Positions 15,504-22,955 of a stretch of 27,029 bases of DNA are shown here, one piece after another. The notes beneath the pieces were generated by a model that did no database searches, was not told the origin of the DNA, and was given only the letters and a program-made list of their open reading frames with translations. The translations under genes and the position numbers were made by a program. Source of the stretch: JBHEMK01 sp046262635 (GTDB lineage: Bacteria; Actinomycetota; Thermoleophilia; Gaiellales; Gaiellaceae); NCBI GenBank assembly GCA_046262635.1, contig JBHEMK010000013.1:1-27029 (forward strand), given 5' to 3'. Position 1 is the first letter of the stretch. Every line of letters starts with the position of its first letter.

Positions 15504-15510
15504 CGGGGAA

Positions 15511-15720
15511 CTAGCCTCCGACCTGGACGACGTTCTTGGCCTCGGGGCCCTTGGCGCCCTCGGCGGCCTCGAACTCGACCTTCGCACCTTCGGCGAGAGA
15601 CTTGAAGCCGTCGCCGGCGATGGCGGTGTGATGGACGAAGAGATCCTTGCCGCCGTCCTCCGGGGCGATGAAGCCGTACCCCTTGGCGTCGTTGAACCAC
15701 TTCACGGTTCCGGTTGCCAT
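15511..15720 (-). CDS. Cold-shock domain protein (CspA family), second copy
   Basis: A 69-residue single OB-fold cold-shock protein: GTVKWFNDAKGYGFIAP with RNP1 KGYGFI, and RNP2 LFVHH. It resembles the copy at 2810-3010 but differs at many positions (KSLAEGAKVEFEAAEG versus KTLTEGQRVEFEVVQG), so it is a paralogue and not a recent duplicate. ATG 15720 is supported by AGGGAGGTGA eight bases upstream. It is followed after 19 bases by infA on the same strand with no terminator between, so both are probably on one mRNA. Confidence 0.97.
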   Translation of the reverse strand: MATGTVKWFNDAKGYGFIAPEDGGKDLFVHHTAIAGDGFKSLAEGAKVEFEAAEGAKGPEAKNVVQVGG

Positions 15721-15807
15721 ATTGAATTTCACCTCCCTACCAACTTCACGAACGGTATAGGGGGCTTGGGCCACCGGTACACGCTCTTGATCTTGATTGC
15801 GCCGCCA

Positions 15808-15816
15808 ACCCTAGCA
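15808..15816 (-). promoter_or_regulatory. Extended -10-like element upstream of csp-infA
   Basis: TGCTAGGGT on the minus strand is a possible extended -10 and would give a leader of about 80 bases ahead of the cold-shock gene. No convincing -35 is seen. Confidence 0.3.
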
Positions 15817-15850
15817 CTGATCGGGCCCTCTAACAGGTGGAGGGCTCAAT

Positions 15851-16621
15851 TCACTCGGGAGTGACATAGGCCGCCGTGAGCCCACCGTCCACGAGGAAGG
15901 TCGCTCCGTTCACGTACGACGAATCGTCGCTCGCGAGGAACAGTGCGCCGTTGACGACCTCGCGCGGCTTGGCGAGCCTGCCGGTCGGCCAGTGGATTCG
16001 CCGCCGCTCGAGTGCCGCAGGGTCGTCCCCGAAGATGTTCAGCAGCAGCGGGGTCTCGACGGGCCCCGGGCAGAGCGCGTTGACACGGATGCCCTCGCGC
16101 GCGAACTGCACGGCGAGCTCACGGCTCATCGAGAGCACCGCCCCCTTCGAGGCCGAGTACGAGATCTGCGACGTCGCAGCGCCGACGATCGCGACGAAGG
16201 AGGCAACATTGATGATCGACCCCCCGCCCCGCTCGCGCAGGTACGGGATCCCCTGCTTGCAGCAGAGGAAGACGCCCTTCGTGTTGACGTCCTGGACGCG
16301 TTGCCAGGCCTCGACCGAGGTCTCGAGGATCGAGGCGTCGTCGGCGGGCGAGATGCCCGCATTGTTGTAGAGGACGTCGATACCGCCGTAGCGCCCCGCG
16401 GTCGCCTGCATCATCGCGGCGACCTGCTCCTCGCTTGCGACATCGACCTCGAAGGCGAAGGCCTCCCCGGTGCACTGGGCGACGGTCTGCTCGGCAGCCT
16501 CGAGGCTGACGTCGGCGGCGCAGACGCTCGCGCCCTCCTCGGTGAAGAGGAACGCCGCGTCCCGGCCCATCCCGCCGCCCGCGCCGGTGATGACCACGAC
16601 CTTGCCGGCCAGACGCCCCAT
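15851..16621 (-). CDS. Short-chain dehydrogenase/reductase (classical SDR)
   Basis: A 256-residue classical SDR. The NAD(P) loop TGAGGGMG is at 12-19, D60/V61 follow in FEVDVAS, NNAG at 86-89, catalytic N113, S141, Y155 and K159 (YSASK), and the CPGPVETPL segment after it. D37 or D38 at the end of strand 2 suggests NAD preference. The ATG overlaps the stop of the upstream aldehyde dehydrogenase (ATGA), so the pair is co-translated. Its place at the end of the polyamine arm suggests it reduces or oxidises a semialdehyde or hydroxy-acid intermediate, but the substrate is unknown. Confidence 0.93.
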   Translation of the reverse strand: MGRLAGKVVVITGAGGGMGRDAAFLFTEEGASVCAADVSLEAAEQTVAQCTGEAFAFEVDVASEEQVAAMMQATAGRYGGIDVLYNNAGISPADDASILETSVEAWQRVQDVNTKGVFLCCKQGIPYLRERGGGSIINVASFVAIVGAATSQISYSASKGAVLSMSRELAVQFAREGIRVNALCPGPVETPLLLNIFGDDPAALERRRIHWPTGRLAKPREVVNGALFLASDDSSYVNGATFLVDGGLTAAYVTPE

Positions 16622-17973
16622 CAGGCCTCGGTCGAGAAGTAGACGTTCTTGACCTCCGAGTAGCCCTGGAGCGCGTGCATGCCGAGCTCCCGCCCGAAGC
16701 CGGACTGCCGGAAGCCGCCGAAGGGCGTCGAGGGGCGCACGGAGCTGTTCGAGTTGATCGAGAGCACCCCGGTCTCGAGCGCGCGGGCGACGCGAAGTGC
16801 CCGGCCGCCATCGTGCGTCCAGATCGAGCCGGAGAGGCCGTAGGGCGTGTCGTTGGCGATCCGCACCGCCTCCTCCTCGTCGGTGAAGGGGATCACGGCC
16901 GCGACCGGACCGAAGACCTCCTCCCGGGCGATCCGGTCGTCGTTCGAGGCCTCGACGAGCGTGCACGGGTACCAGTAGCCGGGACCCCCGGGGATCTCGC
17001 CCCGAAAAAGCGGCTCGCCCTCGACGAAGCTCGCGACCGTATCGCGGTGGGAGGCGGAGATCAGCGGGCCCATCTCGGTCGCGTCGTCCTGCGGGTCTCC
17101 GACCCTGACGTTTCCCGTCGCCTCGACCAGGAGCTCCAGGAAGCGGTCGTAGGCGCGGCGCTCGACGAGGATGCGCGAGCGCGCGCAGCAATCCTGACCG
17201 GCGTTGTCGAAGACTGCAGAGGGCGCGGCAGCGGCGGCCTTCTCGAGGTCTGCATCCGCGAAGACGACGTTGGCGGACTTGCCACCGAGCTCGAGCGTGA
17301 CGCGCTTGATCGTCCCGGCCGCGCCTTCCATCACGCTGCGCCCGACCTCGGTGGAGCCGGTGAAGCCGATCTTCGCGACCTCGGGGTGCTCGACGAGCCG
17401 CCGGCCGACGACGCGACCGGGGCCGACGAGGACGTTGACGACCCCCTCCGGGATCCCGGCTTCGAGCACGAGTTCGCCGAGGCGCAGCGCCGACAGGGGG
17501 GTAAGCTCGGCGGGCTTGAGAACCACGGTGTTGCCGCATGCAAGGGCCGGGCCGAGCTTCCAGCTCGCGATGTTGAGCGGGAAGTTCCACGGGACGATCA
17601 GGCCGACGACACCGAGCGGCTCGCGGAAGGTCATGTCGATGCCCGCCGCAACCGGGATCGTCTCCCCGTAATACTTGTCGACGGCGCCGCCGTAGAAGTG
17701 GAAGACCTCAGCGACCATCGCGACCTCGCCGCGGGCTCCGGAGATCGGCTTCCCGACGTTCCGGGACTCGATGCGCGAGAGCTCCTCCGCGTGATCCTCG
17801 ACGAGCGAGGCCAGCCGGCGCAGGAGCCGGGCGCGGTCGGCGGGCGCGACGCCCCGCCAGCGCGGTTGGGCCGCCCGGGCACGGGCGACCGCGGCGTCTG
17901 CTTCCTCGATGCCGGCCTGCTCGAGCTCGACGATCTGTTCCTCGGTCGCGGGATTCAGCACGGTGAAGCTCAT
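16621..17973 (-). CDS. Aldehyde dehydrogenase, PuuC-like position in a gamma-glutamyl polyamine cluster
   Basis: A 450-residue ALDH, some 25 to 45 residues shorter at the N-terminus than most. Catalytic N130 in VPWNFPLNIASWK, E228 in LELGGKSANVVF and C262 in NAGQDCCARSR are all kept; the doubled cysteine is as in some relatives. EVFGPVAAVIPF and FGGFRQSGFGRELG close the protein. In the context of a ligase and a gamma-glutamyl hydrolase it is the best candidate for oxidising gamma-glutamyl-aminobutyraldehyde. ATG 17973 has a weak ribosome-binding site and a -10-like TTAGAT 8 bases upstream, so a separate leaderless start is possible. It differs clearly from the ALDH at 13682. Confidence 0.92.
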   Translation of the reverse strand: MSFTVLNPATEEQIVELEQAGIEEADAAVARARAAQPRWRGVAPADRARLLRRLASLVEDHAEELSRIESRNVGKPISGARGEVAMVAEVFHFYGGAVDKYYGETIPVAAGIDMTFREPLGVVGLIVPWNFPLNIASWKLGPALACGNTVVLKPAELTPLSALRLGELVLEAGIPEGVVNVLVGPGRVVGRRLVEHPEVAKIGFTGSTEVGRSVMEGAAGTIKRVTLELGGKSANVVFADADLEKAAAAAPSAVFDNAGQDCCARSRILVERRAYDRFLELLVEATGNVRVGDPQDDATEMGPLISASHRDTVASFVEGEPLFRGEIPGGPGYWYPCTLVEASNDDRIAREEVFGPVAAVIPFTDEEEAVRIANDTPYGLSGSIWTHDGGRALRVARALETGVLSINSNSSVRPSTPFGGFRQSGFGRELGMHALQGYSEVKNVYFSTEA

Positions 17974-18019
17974 CGAGCATGATCTAACACGATCCTGGCC
18001 CGCCGACGATCGCTTCGGT

Positions 18020-18037
18020 GCCCGGCGCGGGCCGGGC
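18020..18037 (-). terminator. GC-rich hairpin directly after the PuuD-like gene
   Basis: GCCCGGC (18020-18026) and GCCGGGC (18031-18037) pair around a 4-base loop, starting at the base after the stop codon. There is no T-tract on the minus strand, so it may be a partial terminator or a 3' stabiliser that separates the ligase-hydrolase pair from the ALDH-SDR pair. Confidence 0.4.
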
Positions 18038-18754
18038 CTAGGGGCGGCGGTCGGCCCGGTACAGCGAGGCCTCCTCGACGAGCGCCGCGAAGAGCTTCGT
18101 GTCCTCCCCCGCTTCAGGATGCCAGAGGACACCCAGGGCGAAGCGGTGCTCCGGATCCTCGACCGCCTCGGCGGTTCCGTCCTCGGCTCGGGCCGAGACG
18201 TGGAGGCCCCGGCCGAGCCGGCCGAAGCCCTGGTGGTGGTGCGACTTGACCGGAGCGCGGCCGCCGAGCACGCCGCCGAGCCGGGTACCAGGCTCGACCG
18301 TGACGTCGTGGTCGGCAAAGATCCCCGGCGTGTGCTTGTGCTTCTCGTCGCCGACGACATCGGGCAGATGCTGGACGAGATCCCCGCCCCGCGCGATGTT
18401 CAGCACCTGCGAGCCTCGGCAGATCGCGAGCACGGGCATGTCCCGGGCGAGCGCCGCCTCAAGCAGGGCGAGCTCGCCCCGGTCGCGCTCGGGCACGACC
18501 CCGTCGGTCTCGGGATGCGCCTGCTGGCCGTACAGCCCGGGATCGAGATCGGAGCCGCCGGAGAAGACGAGCCCGTCCAGCGCGTCGAGTGTCTCCTCGA
18601 TCGCCTCCTCGCTCGGCGGCACGAGCAGCGCCCGCGCACCGGCACCTTCCACCATCTGCACGTACATCTGCGGGATCAGCGCAGCCTCGAGCTCCCAGGC
18701 CCCCCAGCTCGCGGGGACGACGTAGGTCGTGATCCCGACGACCGGCTTAGCCAC
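18038..18754 (-). CDS. puuD: Gamma-glutamyl-GABA hydrolase-like class I glutamine amidotransferase (PuuD-like)
   Basis: A 238-residue peptidase-C26-type protein that would cut gamma-glutamyl-GABA into glutamate and GABA. It has the opening KPVVGITTY, the oxyanion stretch GLVFSGGSDLDPGLYG, nucleophile C112 in AICRGSQVLNIARGG, the PuuD-type SHHHQG (171-176), and H212/E214 in LWHPE. The GTG start at 18754 overlaps the end of the ligase gene by 8 bases, so the ligase and the hydrolase are coupled, as expected for the two ends of a gamma-glutamylated pathway. Another gamma-glutamyl amide is possible as substrate. Confidence 0.92.
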   Translation of the reverse strand: MAKPVVGITTYVVPASWGAWELEAALIPQMYVQMVEGAGARALLVPPSEEAIEETLDALDGLVFSGGSDLDPGLYGQQAHPETDGVVPERDRGELALLEAALARDMPVLAICRGSQVLNIARGGDLVQHLPDVVGDEKHKHTPGIFADHDVTVEPGTRLGGVLGGRAPVKSHHHQGFGRLGRGLHVSARAEDGTAEAVEDPEHRFALGVLWHPEAGEDTKLFAALVEEASLYRADRRP

Positions 18755-20078
18755 GCTCGAACAGCCTCTCCCGCTCCCAGCACGTGACGGCCCGGTCGAA
18801 GACGAGCTGCTCCACGCGCCCGTAGTTGAGGTAGTGCTCCACGACCTCGTCCCCGAACGCGGCGCGCGCGACCGTGCCCGCCTCGAGCGCGGCCACAGCC
18901 TCACGCAGCGACGAGGGGAACCGCTCCGCGTCCGACTCGTACGCGTTGCCCTCCAGCGGCGGCGGCAGCTCGAGCCCCTGTTCGATCCCGTGGATCCCGG
19001 CCGCGATCAGCGCAGCGATGGCGAGGTACGGGTTCACGTCGCCGCCCGGGATGCGCGTCTCGACGCGAGCGCCCTTGCCCTGGCCGATCACCCGGAAGCC
19101 GCAGGTGCGGTTGTCGTTTCCCCAGGCGAGCGTCGTCGGCGCCCACGACCCGGCCGCGTAGCGCTTGTACGAGTTGATCGTGGGCGCGAGGAAGAGGGCT
19201 AGTTCCTTTGCGCACGCGATCCAGCCCGCCAGCCAGTTCTTGAAGACACCGGTCTCGTCCGAGAACGCATTGAGGCCGTCCTTCCAGAGCGAGCCGTGGA
19301 CATGGCAGGAGTTGCCGATCCAGGTGTGATCCGGTTTCGCCATGAATGTGATCGAGCAGCCGTTCAGGTGCGCGATCTCCTTGGCGCCGTTCTTGTAGAT
19401 CACGTGATTGTCGGCCATCCGGAGCGCGTCCGCGTAGCGGAAGTTGATCTCCTGCTGGCCCGGCCACGCCTCGCCCTTCGAGCTCTCGACCGCGATCCCC
19501 GCCGCCTGCATGCCGTTGCGGATCTGCCGGATGAACGGCTCGTCATAGGTCGTGGCGAGGACGTGGTAGTCGAGGATGTACGGCACCGACGGCGTCAGGT
19601 CGAGGTAGTGCTTCGCCTGCGCCTCCGCGTACGATTCCTTCAGCAGATAGAACTCGAGCTCGGTGCCGAACATGGGCTCGTAGCCCAGCGTGCGGGCGCG
19701 TGCCACCTGCGCCGCGAGCACCTGCCGCGGCGAGGCCGCGACTGGCGAGCCGTCCTCCCAGGTGACGTCGCAGAGCACCAGCGCGGTGCCCTCGAGCCAC
19801 GGCACCCGCCGCAGCGTCTGCGGGTCCGGCAGCAGGTGGAAGTCGCCGTAGCCGCGCTCCCAGCTCGCCATCGCGTACCCGGGCTGCGGATCCATCTCCA
19901 TGTCGAGCGCGAGCAGGTAGTTGCAGCCCTCGAGCCCGTGCTCCGCCGACTCGGCGAGGAAGTAGTCCGCCTGCTCGCGCTTGCCCAGCAAGCGGCCCTG
20001 CATGTCCGTGAACGCGGCGACGACCGTGTCGATCGCTCCGCTCGCGACATCGTCCCGCAGCTCCTCGAGCGTCAGCAC
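18747..20078 (-). CDS. Glutamine-synthetase-like gamma-glutamylpolyamine synthetase
   Basis: A 443-residue GlnA-family ligase. Metal and ATP site motifs are seen: MFGTELEFYLL (E140, E142), GQQEINFRYADALRMADN, a variant of the HVHQSLW loop (NSCHVHGSLWKDG), APTTLAWGNDNRTCGFRV and RIPGGDVNPYLAIAALI. It starts MLTLEELRDDVASGAIDTVVAAFTDMQGRLLGKR, typical of the GlnA3/PuuA-like branch and not of the housekeeping enzyme with its adenylylation loop. The neighbours (permease, PuuD-like hydrolase) indicate that it joins glutamate to a polyamine or other amine. GTG 20078 follows TGAGGAGG. A hairpin lies immediately upstream of this ribosome-binding site. Confidence 0.9.
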   Translation of the reverse strand: MLTLEELRDDVASGAIDTVVAAFTDMQGRLLGKREQADYFLAESAEHGLEGCNYLLALDMEMDPQPGYAMASWERGYGDFHLLPDPQTLRRVPWLEGTALVLCDVTWEDGSPVAASPRQVLAAQVARARTLGYEPMFGTELEFYLLKESYAEAQAKHYLDLTPSVPYILDYHVLATTYDEPFIRQIRNGMQAAGIAVESSKGEAWPGQQEINFRYADALRMADNHVIYKNGAKEIAHLNGCSITFMAKPDHTWIGNSCHVHGSLWKDGLNAFSDETGVFKNWLAGWIACAKELALFLAPTINSYKRYAAGSWAPTTLAWGNDNRTCGFRVIGQGKGARVETRIPGGDVNPYLAIAALIAAGIHGIEQGLELPPPLEGNAYESDAERFPSSLREAVAALEAGTVARAAFGDEVVEHYLNYGRVEQLVFDRAVTCWERERLFERG

Positions 20079-20094
20079 CTCGCCTCCTCAGGGG

Positions 20095-20122
20095 GAGGGA
20101 GCCGGCGCGTACCGGCTCCCTC
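20095..20122 (-). terminator. Hairpin between permease gene and ligase ribosome-binding site
   Basis: GAGGGAGCCGG (20095-20105) and CCGGCTCCCTC (20112-20122) form an 11-bp perfect stem with a 6-base loop. It lies 22 bases past the permease stop and 6 bases before the AGGAGG of the ligase gene. Without a T-tract it may limit read-through or act as an mRNA processing or stability element. Confidence 0.55.
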
Positions 20123-20144
20123 GATCGATCCGGTCAGGGCGATC

Positions 20145-21719
20145 CTATGCCGCCGGGCTCGGGGTGGGCGCCGCCGCCTCGCCGTACCGCGCCTCGATCT
20201 GCGCCAGCTCGTCTGCCGTCCCCTGCGTGATCGGTCCCGTGAACCACTTGCGCGCCGACAGGATCCACCAGCCGCCGACGAGCAGGAACGTCCCGAGCAC
20301 CGCGATCGGCGCGTAGTTCACCGACACCCAGGTGAATCCGTGCTTGAACGGGATCCCGAGCGGTGAAATCGGGAGGATGAACAGCACCGAGATGAATGCG
20401 ACCCACAGGCAAGCGGTCACGCAGATCGGCCTGTACCAGTGGCCGAGGCTCCACTCCCCCGGCTCCCAGGCATCGCCGTGGCGCAGCCGCAGGAAGATGG
20501 GCAGCGCGTAGGCGATGTAGAGGCCGATCGTCGCGATCGACGTCACCGCCGCATAGGCAACGACGCCGTTCGTGCCGAAGTAAGCCGGGAACGCGCACAG
20601 GAATGCGAGCACGGCGATCGCCAGGACGGCATAGACGGGTACCCGTTCCCGATTCAGCTGCCGCCAGATCTGATGTCCCGGAACCGCGCGGTCGCGCGAG
20701 AACGCGTACATCATCCGCGAAGCCGAGGTGATCGACGACATCCCGCAGTAGAGCTGGGCGCCGACGGTGATGAAGAGCATCACCTTGGCGGTCGTCGTCC
20801 CGAGTGCGTCAAGGTAGACCTGCTTGACCGCGAAGGACCCGGCGCCCGAGGTCTTGCCGACATCCTGGATCGCGAAGGTCACCCCGAGCGCGAGGATGTA
20901 GCCGAACACTGCGGAGACGAGGATCGAGCCGATCACGCCGCGCGCGGCCGACCTCGATGCGTTCTGCGTCTCCTCGCTCATGTGTGCCGACGCGTCGTAG
21001 CCGGTGTAGGTGTACTGCGCCTGCAGCAAGCCGAGCAGGAGCACAAACCAAAGCCAGCTGTGCGAGAACCCACTGTTGTTGATCGTCTTCGAGAAGACGG
21101 TGCCGAACGACTGGTGGTGCGCTGGCTTGAAGACCAGGAAGCCCACGATCACGCAGACCCCGATCACGTGCCACCAGACCGAGACGTCGTTCAGGAGCGC
21201 CACGAGCTTCACGCTGAAGATGTTCATCAGCGCATGGAGGGCGAGAATCGCCGCATACACGTAGATGATCTCGTGCTGCGTGGATTTGAACGTCCCCGGC
21301 CAGAGCAAGTTCAGTAGTGCGTCGGTGAAGACCGCGGCGCCGTAGTCGATCCCGGCCGTGATCGCGATCTGGCCGATCAGGTTGAACCAGCCGGTGAACC
21401 AGCCCCACACGGGGCCGCCCATCTTCGAGGCCCAGTAGTAGAGGCCGCCGGCGGTCGGATACTTCGAGGCGATCTCGGCCATTCCGAGCCCGACGATCAC
21501 GACGAACACCGACACGATCGGCCAGCCGTACGATTCCTCGACCATGCCGCCGTAGTTGATCCCCGTGCCGTAGAGCGTCAGCGTCCCGGACAGGATCGAG
21601 ATGATCGTGAACGAGATCGCGAAGTTGGAGAAGCCGCTCATCCCGCGCCGAAGCTCCTGGGCGTAGCCCAAGGCGTGGAGGAGGCTTCGATCCTTGTCGT
21701 GCGCGTCGTAGTCCGCCAA
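20145..21719 (-). CDS. APC-superfamily amino acid/amine permease
   Basis: A 524-residue integral membrane transporter with about 12 hydrophobic segments. The N-terminal GFSNFAISFTIISILSGTL is the first APC helix, MAEIASKYPTAGGLYYWASK holds the substrate-site stretch typical of GABA/choline-type permeases (ACT subfamily), and TGYDASAHMSEETQNASR is the conserved intracellular motif. It would bring in GABA, a polyamine or a related amino acid. The TTG start at 21719 is preceded by GAAGGAGGG. It lies 53 bases after the class V PLP gene and 66 bases before the ligase, on one strand, so a single operon is likely. Confidence 0.93.
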   Translation of the reverse strand: MADYDAHDKDRSLLHALGYAQELRRGMSGFSNFAISFTIISILSGTLTLYGTGINYGGMVEESYGWPIVSVFVVIVGLGMAEIASKYPTAGGLYYWASKMGGPVWGWFTGWFNLIGQIAITAGIDYGAAVFTDALLNLLWPGTFKSTQHEIIYVYAAILALHALMNIFSVKLVALLNDVSVWWHVIGVCVIVGFLVFKPAHHQSFGTVFSKTINNSGFSHSWLWFVLLLGLLQAQYTYTGYDASAHMSEETQNASRSAARGVIGSILVSAVFGYILALGVTFAIQDVGKTSGAGSFAVKQVYLDALGTTTAKVMLFITVGAQLYCGMSSITSASRMMYAFSRDRAVPGHQIWRQLNRERVPVYAVLAIAVLAFLCAFPAYFGTNGVVAYAAVTSIATIGLYIAYALPIFLRLRHGDAWEPGEWSLGHWYRPICVTACLWVAFISVLFILPISPLGIPFKHGFTWVSVNYAPIAVLGTFLLVGGWWILSARKWFTGPITQGTADELAQIEARYGEAAAPTPSPAA

Positions 21720-21772
21720 CGTCCCTCCTTCGAAGGGTTACGCGGCGATTCTCACGCAGCCCACGGACGGAC

Positions 21773-22933
21773 TCAAGCCAAAGCGGCGAGCTCGGCGACC
21801 AGCCGGTCGACCTCTTCGGCTGTGTTGTAGTGAATGAAGCCGACGCGGAGGGACTCGTCCGGGAGCCGGTCGGTCAGTCCCACGCAGTACCAGTTGTCCG
21901 CATACCAGACACCGAGCCCCCGCTCAGCCAGCTGGTGAGCTGCGACCCGGGCCGGCACGCCCTCGACATTGAGGAGGAACGTTGGCACGCGACCGTCCAT
22001 CGTCGGCAGACCGTAGAGCCGGACGGGCTCGGGTAGCTGCGCGAGGAAACGGTCGCCGAGACCGCGCTCATAAGCGTGAATCGCAGCCATCCCGCCGATC
22101 GACTCGAGGTAGGCGATCGTCGCGCTGAAGCCGGCCAGCAGCTCGTACGGGAGCGTTCCCGTCTCGAAGCTCCGCCCGATCGGAGCCGAGGCCGACGGCC
22201 TGGCCTTGTAGGGCCGCCACGTCTCGGCGAGCTCGCGTCGGACGTAACCGAGGCCGAGATGTGGCCCGCAGAACTTGTACGGCGAGCAGAGCAGGACGTC
22301 GCAGCCGATCGCTCCGACATCCAGCGGCTCGTGCGCGGCGTGATGGACTGCGTCGATCCACGAGATCGCGCCGGCGTCGCGCGCCAGCGCGCAGATGCGC
22401 TCCGCGTCGGCGATCGAACCCGTCGCGTTCGATGCGTACGCGAATGCGACCACCCGCGTCCGCTCCGAAAGCTTCCGCTCGAGATCGTCGTAGTCGATCG
22501 TGAACTCCCCGGTCGCTTCGACGATCTGCACCGTCATGGCTTTGTCAGCAGCCAGTTCGATCCAGGGCGCGACGCCTCCGTCGTGGTCGAGCGCCGTCGT
22601 CAGGATCTCCCCGCCCGTGAAGTCGCGCCCCGCCGCGCGCGACAAATCGAAGTTGAGGCTGGTCATGTTCATCCCAAACACGACCTCGTCCGGGCTGCAG
22701 CCGAGGAAGGCCGCGCCATCCTCCTTCGCCCGGGCCAGGATGCCCTCGACCGCGCGACCGGTCGCGTATGGCGCGCCGAGATTTCCGCTCGCGTCCCGCA
22801 TCGCCCCGGCGATCGCCTCCCCGACTTCGTCAGGCACCTGGGTTCCTCCCGGAGCGTCCAGGAACACGAAACCTGACCGGAGCGATGAGAACCGGCGGCG
22901 GATCGCGACGATGTCCAGGAGCGTGCTGCTCAC
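21773..22933 (-). CDS. Class V aminotransferase / cysteine-desulfurase-like PLP protein
   Basis: A 386-residue fold-type-I PLP protein. It opens with IRRRFSSLRSGFVFLDAPGGTQVP, the start of the cysteine-desulfurase-like group, then has NLGAPYATGRAVEGILARAK, the PLP-contacting H117 in ALDHDGGV, D194 in WIDAVHHAAH and the Schiff-base lysine K220 in CSPYKFCGPHLG. No conserved active-site cysteine loop of true desulfurases is obvious near the C-terminus, so it may be a different lyase or transaminase. The GTG at 22933 is chosen over an ATG at 22957: a -10-like TACACT lies just 6 bases upstream and the ATG would overlap the divergent gene's start. It heads the polyamine arm. Confidence 0.88.
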   Translation of the reverse strand: MSSTLLDIVAIRRRFSSLRSGFVFLDAPGGTQVPDEVGEAIAGAMRDASGNLGAPYATGRAVEGILARAKEDGAAFLGCSPDEVVFGMNMTSLNFDLSRAAGRDFTGGEILTTALDHDGGVAPWIELAADKAMTVQIVEATGEFTIDYDDLERKLSERTRVVAFAYASNATGSIADAERICALARDAGAISWIDAVHHAAHEPLDVGAIGCDVLLCSPYKFCGPHLGLGYVRRELAETWRPYKARPSASAPIGRSFETGTLPYELLAGFSATIAYLESIGGMAAIHAYERGLGDRFLAQLPEPVRLYGLPTMDGRVPTFLLNVEGVPARVAAHQLAERGLGVWYADNWYCVGLTDRLPDESLRVGFIHYNTAEEVDRLVAELAALA

Positions 22934-22955
22934 GTCGAAAGTGTACGGTGAGGCC
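22934..22955. promoter_or_regulatory. 22-bp divergent promoter with overlapping -10 boxes
   Basis: The minus-strand -10-like TACACT (22945-22940) and the plus-strand -10-like TACGGT (22944-22949) share two bases. Each is followed, on its own strand, by exactly 6 bases and then a start codon: GTG at 22933 on the minus strand and ATG at 22956 on the plus strand. Both transcripts would therefore be leaderless, and RNA polymerase could occupy only one side at a time. Confidence 0.5.

Noticed and set aside
15492..15587. GTG 15587 as the infA start
   Set aside because: It lies inside the csp gene and would add an arginine/serine/proline-rich stretch that is simply csp read in another frame; no ribosome-binding site precedes it.
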